Assembly (NCBI GenBank): GCA_001579985.1
Contig: LRSR01007989.1
Coordinates: 1-27,396 of the forward strand
Direction: 5' to 3'
Source: Hypsibius dujardini
Taxonomy: Eukaryota; Tardigrada; Eutardigrada; Parachela; Hypsibiidae
DNA length: 27,396 bases
The first letter of the stretch is position 1. Each line of letters opens with the position of its first letter. Shown here piece by piece: positions 1 through 15,400 of this stretch. A program made the translations under genes and the position numbers. Below the pieces are notes generated by a model. The model was not told where the DNA came from. It worked only from the letters and a program-made list of their open reading frames with translations, and made no database searches.

Positions 1-815
1 ATCCCTGCTTTGGGTCGTGCTTGAATCAGTCATTTACTGGGCAGTCGCACATCACGCAATTCGCGCCTCACAAGCTCATCTTATATCCTTTGTTTATCTC
101 GTGAAAAGCAACCAAATAATCCCGTGGAAAAAAAAGGAAGGCTCTAATAAGAGTTCGGGTGAGAAGAACCGTTTAAACCACCCACACGCAAAGACAATCC
201 CTCTCCAATATGACACACGCAAAATACAAGTGCCAGTATACTCGTCGTTCTGATAATACAAAACACACACACAAATCGTCCTCGTCCCGTACGGATGGAG
301 ATGAGATGAATTCCGAAAGCAAATCACAGACGCGATAAATAAAAATCGGGGAGCGAGATGCGCGGGGGCAGGTGAAGATATGTATTCGCGTGAAAGCGTA
401 AAAAGGAGGTAAACAACGCACACAATTCCGACAGAAAGACTACACACTGTACACTAAAGACGAGATCGCTGGTTGGTGTCGAAGGGTTCTTCGATTTGGC
501 TTTTACAGAGACCTTCTCGTCGCAGCGTGACTTTTTGGATGCACTAGAGTTTCGCCTTCTGTTCTCACCATAGACACACAGACACACACACACTGGGACG
601 GGGTGCTGACTGACTTCAAGAAGTTTCTCAGTGCGTGTCTGTGTGTGTGTGTATGTGTGAAAGCCTGTCGGCTGTAAAGTACAGCAAGTGCAAGACAGAC
701 AGACAGGCAGACGGGCAGCCAGACAAGACAAGGCAAACCAGCTGTCTGCGCCGGTTAGCTGGCAACGATGATTCATAATCATCAGCGCATCCGCCAGGGG
801 ACGCACTAAAAACAC
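1..815. other. Gene-free stretch with simple repeats
   Basis: I see no convincing gene here. Open frames of up to 163 codons on the minus strand are low-complexity (Cys/Val/Leu and Thr/His runs) because they cross CA/TG and GACA repeats. Simple repeats sit near 263-275, 571-594 and 629-655 (CA and TG runs in opposite orientation) and 690-722 (degenerate GACAGACAGGCAG). The region lies downstream of the Miro stop codon and may include distal 3' UTR, but no poly(A) signal can be assigned with confidence. Confidence 0.5.
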
Positions 816-1126
816 TAAGGGTATTCAAAGTTCGCTTATTTGCACTGTTTATTTCGCTATTTCAAACTCGCTAATCTCCCTGGTTTTGAAGATAAGCGAG
901 AAAAGCAGCCAAAGAGCTCCTTTTCTGGGTTATCTGCTCGCTAATTGTGTGCATCTGTCTTGTGAGTGATCCATATGAGATGAGATTAGCGAAGGAGACA
1001 CAGCCTCAGGTAAGCCAGGGGGCGCGTCCTCGTATCACCGTTGCAAGGGCGTGCAAAACCAGGGAGATTGGCGAGTTTGAAATAGCGAAATAAACGCTGC
1101 AAATAAGCGAACTTTGAATACCCTTA
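816..1126. mobile_element. MITE-like element with 71-bp terminal inverted repeats and TA flanks
   Basis: Two arms of about 71 bp, at 818-888 and 1054-1124, are inverted copies with about three mismatches. Both start AGGGTATTCAAAGTTCGC when read inward. A TA dinucleotide directly abuts each end (816-817 and 1125-1126), as expected of a target-site duplication. The 165-bp interior has no coding capacity. The size, long arms and TA duplication fit a non-autonomous Tc1/mariner-like MITE; the family assignment is inferred. It lies about 320 bp downstream of the Miro stop codon. Confidence 0.75.
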
Positions 1127-1443
1127 CTGTTACAGGCTTACAGCGTTCACATCTCTTCATTGCTGCATGGTCATATCATCATCCCTGAGTTTGGTGATAA
1201 TAGCGGGCAAGACGATCCACAAATCAGGAAAAGATCCTACAACGCTACACTGCTATCGTACTTTCCGCATCTCGATGGTCAACAAAGGACAGTAATCGGT
1301 TGGGTACCATAACAAGATTGCCTGCGGTGATACACACGCAGATCAAATCCACCGTCTGTAACAATACTACCACGACCAGTTGGCAAGCACCCTTGAAACG
1401 GTTCGCCACATAACTATCATCATCACCACATGCGGCCAACGTG
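1127..1443. other. Proximal 3' flank / probable 3' UTR of Miro
   Basis: This stretch follows the Miro TAG (minus strand) and shows no conserved coding frame. No AATAAA is visible on the minus strand here. The first one downstream lies in the far arm of the inverted-repeat element near 848-853. Confidence 0.4.
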
Positions 1444-5841
<4,398 letters not shown>

Positions 5842-6423
5842 TTCTTGGCGCGTGCAGTTAAAAATGCCAAAGTCGGCGATAGGAAATGGTGCAACAAAAT
5901 CCCGTTGGGTGACGGGATGAGGGAAGTAAAGGATTGGCGAAATACAACAACCGCCTGCCACGCGATCGCGAGACTCCTTGTGAGATTGAATGTGATTTCG
6001 TAAAATTCGTGAACGAAAAGACACTACAAAAATAGAGGGGGCAATTAGAATTGTAAAGCTAATTTCAAGGGCAAGGCGAATCCAAAATGTCAAGTCGTGA
6101 ATCGCAACAAAAAATACTGCAACTTAAAACCATGACGCATTTGTAATTGCGGCGTCCTTCCTCGCCCAATAGGCCGCACCCTTTTTTCGAATGTATCGAT
6201 TTCGATTGGCTTGCAGTGCGGTTGGGTTTTTTTGGTTCAAACTCGGACCGGACGTATATTCCGGTACTTGGGCCGGCATGAAGCCTAGTTACCCCGCTAT
6301 CGATTTCGAAATTTAAGGGGAAGTAAGACCGTGGAGTAGGGAATGAATCATTTTCTGCAATGACGAATATACGCGAGGTACAAATTATAATACATAATGC
6401 AATACCAATGAACTGATGATCCT
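5842..6423 (-). promoter_or_regulatory. Miro 5' UTR and presumed promoter region
   Basis: This sequence lies directly upstream of the Miro start codon. The Miro frame stays open upstream to another ATG at 6093 (84 extra codons, hydrophobic at the start), but nothing in it resembles Miro proteins, so it is read as 5' UTR. No TATA box can be placed with confidence. The assignment as promoter is by position only. Confidence 0.35.
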
Positions 6424-7236
6424 AGTACAGAAGTGTATAAGAAGATTCTATATAAGAAATTTACATATATATAGGTAACAGCTTCGGGCACTTAGTTTCA
6501 CTCAGGAAGTCTGCGCACACTTAGATTTCATTTAGTTTCATATTTAATTATAATTCTAATATCCGAATATATAATATTATAATTATTATAATTATTCGGA
6601 TACTCGGATAATTCTAATATCCGAATATATAATATTATAATTATTATAATTGTTCGGATACTCGGATAATTATAATATCCGAGGCTGCGGGCACTTAATT
6701 TTACTATTTATTGATAATGGGACGTAAGTTGTATGTAATTGTTCGTATAACAGTATAGAGGGCAGTAGGGATCTGGTTATAGCAGATGTGAATCACTGGC
6801 AGAGTCGCTGACGAGAGTAGAATCTCCGTTGAACATAATACACTGCTGCTGATTAAGTCAGATTATGGAACACGTGTAATCTTAGTCTATAGATATCGCA
6901 GATAGTCTAGTTGAGCGATAGAATTGATTAGGAGTATAACGAGGTCATAAAAAACCAACGCAGGAACTTGAAGCCGAAAACTGCACTGCAGCTCTTTAGT
7001 GTACATCGGTTTGTATGGCAACAGATACTAAAATCTGCATTAATTTCATTTAAAACTAAAACGAAGTGTCCTCAGCCTAAACTAAGTGTAACTAAAACTA
7101 AGTGTAACTAAAACTAAGTGTCCTCAGCCTAAACTAAGTGAAAACTAAATGTCCGCAGTCTTCCTGATGGAAACGAAGTGCCCGCAGGGGTCATATATAC
7201 CATATATATATATAAGAAGATTCTGTATAGTACTTA
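6424..7236. mobile_element. AT-rich element bounded by inward-facing motif arrays
   Basis: A short motif close to CTGCGGGCACTTAGTTT is present in forward orientation near 6483, 6511 and 6684, and in reverse orientation near 7055-7075, 7115-7135, 7145-7160 and 7170-7192. The two outermost copies extend into a roughly 60-bp imperfect inverted repeat (about 6482-6542 against 7131-7192). Outside them are AT-rich sequences and a direct repeat ATAAGAAGATTCT (near 6439 and 7211). There is no open frame. The form suggests a non-autonomous DNA transposon with subterminal repeats; the exact ends are uncertain. Confidence 0.5.
6550..6685. repeat. 58-bp AT-rich tandem repeat with hairpin potential
   Basis: About 2.3 copies of a 58-bp unit: position 6556 corresponds to 6614 and 6672. 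Each unit has 9-bp inverted arms ATCCGAATA and TATTCGGAT around an all-A/T core, so single strands could form hairpins. It lies inside the AT-rich element. Confidence 0.7.
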
Positions 7237-7344
7237 AAGCCAAAAACGACAACCCGTAATTTTAGACTGTCAAATTTAACAAAAAAAGCGGCCTAGATGA
7301 GAGAAAAAAATTCACGCAGAGAGACGAGTAGGATGGCTTGTTGG

Positions 7345-8245
7345 GGAGGAGCAGCTTGACCAAAGAACCAACAGACTTCTCGGGCAGCAAGAGCGAAGTG
7401 AGTTGCGGAAATGAAATAATCAAATGAGAATGAGTGAAAATGAATATATACAAATGATGAAACCGCAAAATTATAAACTGCCGGGTACACGCACACAGGT
7501 AGGTGTACAAGCATTGACCACAACTATGGAATCAAGGACGACGGCACGGGAACCGACCGTGCCGGTCGGCGGTGAAGAGTTAAAAATTCCGACTCAGAAG
7601 TCCATGAGCTTAGCGACTCATCCCAGACGGAGCTCAATCCACGTCTGCAAACAAAGAGAAATCAACACGTTCTGCTTCAGCCGGGTGGTTTATCCACCAC
7701 CACTGGTCCACTACCACTGGTCCACCACTCGTTCACTACCACTGGTCCACTAGTTGTCCACTACCACTGGTCCACTAGTTGTCCACTACCACTGGTCCAC
7801 CACTGGTCCACCACTGGTCCACTACCACTGGTCCACTACCACTGGTCCACCACTGGTCCACTACCACTGGTCCACCACTGGTCCACTACCACTGGTCCAC
7901 TACCACTAATCCACCACTGGTCCACCACTGGTCCACTACCACTGGTCCACCACTGGTCCACTACCACTGGTCCACTAGTGGTCCACTACCACTGGTCCAC
8001 CACTGGTCCGCTACCACTGGTCCAATACCACTGGTCCACCAATGTTGGTAATTTATGGTTGTGCGACTCAAAACCTCTTCAATGGCAAAGGCAGACTCGT
8101 TTTCCTCAGTCACGTCCTCGTAATTGCTGAACGTTCCGGAACTGCTTAGGATTCCGTGACGGGCGCGGGCATATCGATACGGGGGCGCTGGCCGTGGACA
8201 TACCAGGCCCAGGCTGGTCATCTCTCCGTTCGTCGATGTCGTGGT
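7345..8245. repeat. Dispersed repeat, copy A (interrupted by a minisatellite)
   Basis: The flanks 7345-7680 and 8041-8245 match, in the same order and orientation, the second copy at about 21862-22412. Shared anchors include ATGATGAAACCGCAAAA, CAATCCACGTCTGCAAACAA and GCGCTGGCCGTG. Neither copy has a preserved open frame across the whole unit, although the minus frame of 8090-8200 (SSSGTFSNYEDVTEENES) looks protein-like. The element class is unknown. Confidence 0.7.
7690..8040. repeat. CCACTGGT / CCACTA minisatellite
   Basis: About 350 bp built from the words CCACTGGT and CCACTA in varying order, with a few CCACTAGT variants. It gives spurious open frames on both strands (Thr-Thr-Gly-Pro and Trp-Ser-Thr repeats). 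It occupies the position inside dispersed repeat copy A where copy B carries a short CAAT repeat. Confidence 0.9.
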
Positions 8246-9457
8246 GAAGCACTGTCTAAACGCTAAACGGTAACCATACCTTCGTGGGCTTGCGGCGAGA
8301 CGGAGGACAATATTCTGACGGAAACTAAATGACACACGTCTAAATACTAAAAATACACTTTTAAATATATTTAGAAATCCCGGGGGAGCGGGAGGGGAAT
8401 TCAAACAGCAGACCCGCCCCCTTCCCCACTACTAAAATTACCAGATATTACAATGCGCCGATTTTGAACTTAAATTATGAACAATTCTTTTGCCTCTTAG
8501 TTCATTCATATCCTCTCGCTAACTCCTCACTCCTCGTGCAAGGAAAGATTGAACTTTTGCGGAGCAGAATAGACAAAGTTTTTTGCAAAGTTGGGCATCC
8601 AAAAGTTTGCAGAAATTGGGAACAAAATTGGAACAAAATTGGAACAAAATTGGAACAAAATTCTGTTTTTAGAGAAACACTTAGAAAACGTTTGTAACTC
8701 AGGTGACTTGACCGGTGGTTGAATGCCGGTTTTCAGTTCCCGTTCATCGGGACATTCTTCTCATCATACTTTAAGGCAAAAAAAGAAAGAAAAAAAGGCC
8801 TAAAGGCTAGGGATCCGAACCCAGGACTGTCGGGGCCTGCTTGCATGTACAATGCCGCACAGTTGCGGGGAGCGGCGTTTGGTTAAACAGAACACTCGTA
8901 AAAAGCATGATTAACTAGCATGTTAAATTGGCGGCGAATTGAGTCTCGATATAACACCAAAGTCAGGTGAAACTAAATCTTATGGCAACAACGAAGGATT
9001 TTGTCGGTTGTTACTTCGTCAGACCGATAGGCACTTTGGTGCAGCTAAAAAGGAACAGGCTCAAGTTGCATTGGTGTACAAAGGTCTGCTGCGTTAGGAT
9101 TTTCTGCCGTCGGAATACGAAAACGCGACAAACATAACCACATACTGATGAATGGGGAAAGATTAAGCCGAAAGAGATAATATATTGGGCAACGGGAATC
9201 AGCAGAATAGAAACGATGCAACACAATAAAAGAAGAAGGGTGTATGACCTCAACGACATGTCCTCTTCAAAACAGCGCAACGGCAATAAGTTGTGCACAA
9301 TTCGATCCTGAAAACAGCACAACCCATAAGACAAAATATGAATAAATAAAGCTTCTTAAGCGAAAGTCTAGTTGGAGACCTCCGAACTCAAAACCTGCTA
9401 ATTTGTGCGCTTACGTTATGAGAGAAGAAGGACAGTGGGTGGGAAGGGACATTCAGC
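8246..9457. other. Gene-free stretch; 3' flank and probable 3' UTR of Mhc
   Basis: I see no conserved gene. It contains a 12-bp tandem repeat (AATTGGAACAAA, about four copies near 8618-8661), a tRNA-like relic near 8815-8880, and a minus-strand frame of 107 codons at 9011-9334 with one hydrophobic stretch. That frame has no recognisable homology and lies just downstream of the Mhc stop codon, so it is treated as chance coding in the 3' UTR. No AATAAA is apparent on the minus strand close to the stop. Confidence 0.45.
8795..8880 (-). repeat. tRNA-like relic with B box, possible SINE fragment
   Basis: On the minus strand, CCTGGGTTCGGATCCCTAG forms a T-arm (5-bp stem, 7-nt loop TTCGGAT). It matches the pol III B-box consensus GGTTCGANNCC except for one base. 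A T-rich stretch (TTTTTTTC) follows, and TGCAAGCAGG precedes the B box as in many tRNA-derived SINEs. A full cloverleaf is not convincing, so this is not called a functional tRNA. Confidence 0.35.
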
Positions 9458-12400
9458 TTATTCATCGGCATCCACTTTGCGGCGAGGCGGTGGAGCACTC
9501 TATGCGACCAAAACGAAACACCAAATAACCAATGAATTCTTCCAAAAAAAAAAGATTAAGTGAACTGACCTTGCCGGCCGGGGCAGACGGAGCAGCGGAT
9601 CCGCCGGATCGGTTCTTGGCGCGAAGCTTCTGCAGAGTCTGCTCGGCGATCTCGGCACGCTCTTCCGATTCTCCCAGCTCCTGCTGCAGCTTGCGGTACT
9701 TGCCCAGATTCATGCCGGCAATCTCCTCGGTCTCTTCGATCTGTCGCTTGTAGATCTTGATCTTCTGTTGGAGCTTGTCGACCAGATCCTCTGAATACCA
9801 CAGCGTAGATATATCTGGCACGGTTCTGTCATTGAACAAAAAAATTGAATGACTAAAACTTACGCATGCGTTGGTAGTTCTTCTTGTCCTCCTCCGAGGC
9901 GAATTGGAGTTCCTTGGTGCGTCCTAATATGAAATTGTATTAGTGAAACAGCCGCAAAAGGGCTTAGATTCGGTGGTCTTACGTTCGTGTTTGCGGATGT
10001 TTTTGGTGGTCTCAGCATGGCGGCGTTGTTCGGCGTCCAATTCGGTCTCGAGTTCGCGTGCGCGCTCCTCCAACTTTTGTATGATGCGCTTTCCACCCTT
10101 GAGGGCGGATCCCTCGGCCTCGTCCAGACGGACCTGAAGCTCCTTCACTTGGGTCTCAAGAGCCTTGCGGTTCTTTTCGATGTTCATAGCATGCTCCTGT
10201 TCCTGGCGGAGCTCGTCAGCCAGACGGGCGGCGTCGGCCATCGCCTTCTTGGACTTCTCTTCCGCCCCACGGACTTCGGACAACATCGCCTCCAAATCGT
10301 GCTATAAAACAAGGACATATTCAAATTGTTTATCCTGCCTGAAATGTGTCTGTGTCTGTGTCTGTGACTGTATCTGTGTATCAATGTTTCTGCCGTTGAC
10401 TCTATTTATGCCTCTTAAGACAACGTACATGGAGTCCACCCAGTTCGGCTTCGAATTTTCGCTTAGCTCCACTGAGCGAGGTGTTGGTGGCAGTTAGCTC
10501 AGTCAGACGTTCGTTGGCATCATTGAGCTCATTCTCCGCCTGTTTCCGGAGGCGTTCTGCCTGCTCAAGAGTGTTGCGGAGCTCCTCCACTTCCGATCCG
10601 AGACTGTTGGCGCGACGCTCAGCCGAGTTCATCTGCTCACGGGCATCGTCGCGGGCACGCTGCTCTTCCTCCACCTGGGTCTGGAGGGTCTTGATTTGAT
10701 CTTGGTACTTCTTCACGTTCTTCTGAGCTTCAGCGTTGGACTATAATAGAAAAAAATCATGCATAAGCCCATCTTCATATCAAGTTTCTCTCACACTGCT
10801 TACGTAGATATTTGTATAGTTATCGTTCTATGCATGATGCATAATGTTTATGCTAGGAATTATTACCTTGTTGGCATGGTCCAGAGCGATTTCGAGTTCG
10901 TTGATATCCGACTCGAGCTTCTTCTTCATGCGAAGCGCCTCAGCACGACCGCGGGACTCGGCTTCCAAAGTGGCTTGCATGGAATCCAGCGCGCGTTGAT
11001 GGTTCTTGCGAGTGGTCTCAAACTCTTCATCCTTCTCCTGGATACGCTTGTCGATCTGCGATCGGATCTGCGAGACCTCCAGCTGCGCACGTAAGACCTT
11101 GGCTTCTTCGTTTTCAAGCGCGGCCTCGGCCTCTTCTAGAGCTGCCTGGAGCTCCTCCTTCTCCTGCTCCAGCTTCTTGCGACTCTTGGACAACTCATGG
11201 ACGCTGCGTCCACCCTCGTTCATCTGGTCGTGGATGTCCTTAATTTCGTCCGTCAAGTTCTTGTTCTCACGACGCAGAGCCTCAATCTGCTCGTGCACCT
11301 CCTCGTTGCCGGCCTTCATCTGCAGTCACGAAGGGCAGATCTGAGCACTGGAATTTATACCATCATCAGTTGCCTCAACATACCTTGAACAGCTCAGTCG
11401 AGTAGTTGCGGGCCTCGCGTTGCGATGCGTCCAGTTCGGCGTTAAGGTCGTCACACTTTTGTTTCCATTCGGCGGTAGTCTTGTCGAAAGCCTTCTGCTT
11501 CTTTTCAAGCCCATTGGCAATGGTGTTAGCCTACAGAAAACGTAAGACAGTGGATTTAGAGTAGGGTAACAAGGTTGGACAAGGCGGCATCAAGCGATCG
11601 GTTGATTCGGCGAACCGACTAAATGTCTAAAGACAAAGGTCCTTCTATGGTCGAGTAAGGTCAAAATTGTTCAGCAAACGGATTGACCAACGGTCGACAA
11701 AAGACAGATGGAATGACGACGGACCAGCGAACGGACGGATCGAACGAGGGATAGACGGAGCAAAGGGAGGACGGAGGAACAAATGGACGGAGGGACGGAA
11801 AGCTGGAGGGGCCGGCGGACAGACGGGCGGAATAACGGACGGACGAAAGAACTTGCGGACAATTGAACTAACGGGTGGATGCAGAATGAATATGAGATAT
11901 AAATGGGCGAACGGACCAATGGATAGATGAATGGAAGGAATGACTGACGGGTGGAAGGACTGACTGACGGATAGGCGGACAGATATTTCAGACAAGGAAT
12001 TTTGGAAAGGGCGGTCGAACGATGAGTGACAGATTGGACAAGTGTGGCTGACGGATGGAAGAACCGGCAGGTGGAAATTCGAAAGCTCGAAAGTCCAGAA
12101 AAATTTGTGACGAAGTTAATGACAGTAGTACGACGCGAGTGGACATGATGGTCAACAGATACGTCATCCAATCCGACAAATGTACGGGCAACCAGAGCAT
12201 CGTGTAAACGGATTACGGTTCAGAATATAAAGTTTAAATATGATATATCGTACCCGTTCGACATCGATGGACAAATCTTCCAGCTCTCCCTGGAGTCGTT
12301 GTTTGACCTTCTCCAGACTGCTGACCTTGGCGTTCGCGGCCTCGACATGCTCCTCGGCATCGGCCAATTTGGCCTGGAGCTTTCGCTTGGCCTCCTCGAG

Positions 12401-15400
12401 GTCCTCAGCGCGGGAGAGACCTTCGCCTTCGTACTTGGCGCGCCACTGTTGAGCCTCGCTGTTGGCCTGGTAATAAAATGCGCAGGTGTCAGAAAAGGAC
12501 GCCAGATATCAGCTGGTATCATTCACTTAGTAAGCATACAAATACAGAAGATCATCGACCACTGCCACTGTGGAGGACATGTTTACCTTTGCGAGCTGAC
12601 GCTGCAATTCGGCCTTGCCTTCCTGCTCTTCCTCGACGTTATCCTTCAGATGCTCGTAGTCCGACTCGAGGTTTCGGAGTTTGGATGACAATGCCTGCTT
12701 CTCACGGGACTCATCCTCGCCCGACCGCTTGGCCTCCTCCAATTGAGCGGTCAAGTTGGTCTGCAAATCGCGCAAAAAGAATTCCACATTCGCCTCATCA
12801 CACGTCCAAACAAAAAACGCGCCACGGCTCCGCGCAAACCTTGAGCTTTTGCAGTTGGCTGATTTGAGCCTCGGCCTCCTCGAGCTGGCGAGCCAAGTCG
12901 GCGTTCTCTCCCGAGAGTCGGTTCTTGCCCGATCCAAACTCATTCAGGTTGCGAGTTGCCTCATCCAGACGAGCGGAGAGGTCGGCAACCTGGGCCTCAA
13001 GAGCCTTGGCTTGCTTCTCCGCGCTGGCCTTGCCCTTGATGGCGCTGTCGACCGTGCTCTGGAGGTCATCGAGCTCAACTTTCATTTGAGACTTTTCCTT
13101 GTCCAACTTGGCCTTGACTGTAAATAAAGAGAGAAAAAAACAGTTTTTATCAAAAAATTACTTTGCTTAAGCAGGAACTAGTGATATGAACATTGAGAAA
13201 TTCCTTTTCAAGCGCAGTACCTTTGTTCAATTGGTCAACCTGATCGCCGAGTTCGCTGATGGAGTCGGCGTTCTTCTTGCGCAGGGACTGGACGACGGTC
13301 TCATGTTGAATGTTGGACTCTTCCAGATCACGGCGGAGCTTGGCCATCTCGGCCTCGCGTTTCTTGTTCATTTCGATCTGCGCTCCGGTCATGCCGGTGC
13401 CCTCCTCGGCGCGGTCGGCCATCTCCTCCAGCTCGCGGGCCAGTTCGGCGCGTTGTTTCTCCACCTTCTGGCGGGCTTGGCGTTCCCCTTCAAGCTCCTC
13501 CTCCATTTCACCCAGTCGGCCTTGGTGCTCCTTGACCTGGCGTTGGAGCTTGGTGACGAGGGTGTGCTCATCCTCCAGCTTGCTGTTCACGCTGTTGAGC
13601 TCAACATCCTTCCTACGCAGACCGACACAAATGATGTAAACACGTTACTCGAGAGAGACTCACATTTTAGAAGGTAGACGTACTTGGACAAGTTTTGCTC
13701 CAGCTCCCGTTTGCCTTTCTCCAAGTCAGCCACGTTCTCTTGGGTGGCCTTGAGGTCCTGCTCAAGCTTTCGCTTGGACTTGTCCACATCCCCACGAAGT
13801 TTCTTCTCACGTTCAAGGTTGTCCTCGAGTTCGTCCAAAGTCTGCTCCAACTTTGCCTTGACTGTTAAAGTTAAATAAAAACTGTCGAAATCGGTTTTTG
13901 TGACATTCAACCGTCACTGCTTTATACTGTACCTTTGTTCAGATGGTTAACCTTATTCTCTTCGGCCTGGAGGTCCTCCGCGCCCTTGTTTCCAACCTCC
14001 TCGAGGTGCTTCTTCTCCTTGTTCAACTTAGCAATGAGATCGTCTTGACTGTAAACAGTAAAGACCTGGGTCAGATACTTGTGCAGAATTGTTAAATCGC
14101 TTATTTGTCTATTTTATGTTTTTCTTTGTGATATTTTCTCACCGAGCCATTTCGTCGTTGAGGTTGCTGATCTGGTGGTCCTTGCTCTTCTTGTCCTGCT
14201 CCGCCTTCTGCAGAGTCAGGTCCAACTCTTCCATGGCTTTCTTCTGAGCCTGGATGTCTTGCTCGAGCTTTCGCTTCTGCTGTTGGACGTTGTTGGTGCC
14301 CTTCTCCGCGTCGGCGAGAGCCGCTTCGGCGTCACGCAGCTGCGACTCCAACTCTCCCTTTTGCTTGATCAGCGAGTTGGCCTTCTCCTCCACTTCCGCG
14401 ATGCCGGACGACTCGGTCTGCAGACGGATGAAGAGGTCGTTCTTCTCCTTCAGCAGCGCAATGCTCTTCTCCTCGTACTCCTTGCGGAGTTTGGACTCCT
14501 TCTCGAAATCCTCCTTTAGCTTGGCCATCTCGGCCTCCTTCAGCTTCATCTCGTCTTCGGCCTTCGAGGCGTTGAGCAGAGGCTTGATCTTCTGGTACAG
14601 CTTCCACCAGGGCCAGTTGCGGAGCTGGAGGAACTTTTTGATGTTGCGCTGGAGAACCACCAGGGCCACGCGTTGCTCGCGGAGTTTCTTGTACACCAAC
14701 TGGTTGAGATGGGCCCGGATGTGGGCCTGCAGCATGGAGATGATGCCGGACAGGCGTTCGTCACGCATCTCCTCCAGATGACCGAGGATACCGGCCTTGA
14801 AGAAGACCTTGGTGTTTCCCATTCGCCACTCGTTGGTGTCCAGCTGGATGTGATCCAGAATCTTTTGCGAGGTGGCCTTAGCGTCGGTGAAACCCTTGGG
14901 GATGACACTGGCAGCCAAGATGGAGTATCTGAGGGGAAAACATCCACGTTACCGTATGAGCATGACCATGACCTAAACGAGAGGTCTAATGAACAGAACG
15001 TCAGCTCGATGGTTATGGCATGGGTGATTCATGGGTGTGGGAACCATTCAGTTGGTAAAAATAACAGGTGAATAGACCGACGGACCTTCCAACACGGATA
15101 TCTACGAATTGACTAAGTGGACCGAAGAGCAGGCTAATCGACCAATTGATCATTGCACAGAGGGAAAACGGAACGGACAGATGGATGGGCCGACAGACGG
15201 TCGGACTGGAGACGGACGGATAGCCCATTTATAGTGTCAACGGGAGGGGGGGGGATGGAGAACTTTGGAACCGCAGGACGGATGTACTAACTCTGCCACA
15301 CTGACAAACCAACGGATTAACCGGCCACTGGACTGACGGGCTGACGGGCGCAGGCAGACACCACGCCGGTGAGGGCTCATGAAGTGAAGAAAAATAAGTG

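Noticed and set aside
324-815. 163-codon minus-strand open frame and overlapping smaller ones
   Set aside because: Composition is driven by CA/TG and GACA repeats and there is no recognisable domain.
7779-8051. 90-codon plus-strand frame of Thr/Gly/Pro/His/Trp repeats
   Set aside because: Translation of the CCACTGGT minisatellite, with no non-repeat part.
9011-9334. 107-codon minus-strand frame with a hydrophobic stretch
   Set aside because: No recognised family and located in the probable Mhc 3' UTR. Kept only as a note.
11645-12171. Long Pro/Ser-rich minus-strand frames between rod exons
   Set aside because: They lie in an intron made of degenerate GACGGA repeats, and the flanking exons join perfectly without them.
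13186-13677. 163-codon plus-strand frame, and others such as 14254-14781
   Set aside because: Antisense shadows of the myosin rod, whose codon bias keeps the reverse strand open.
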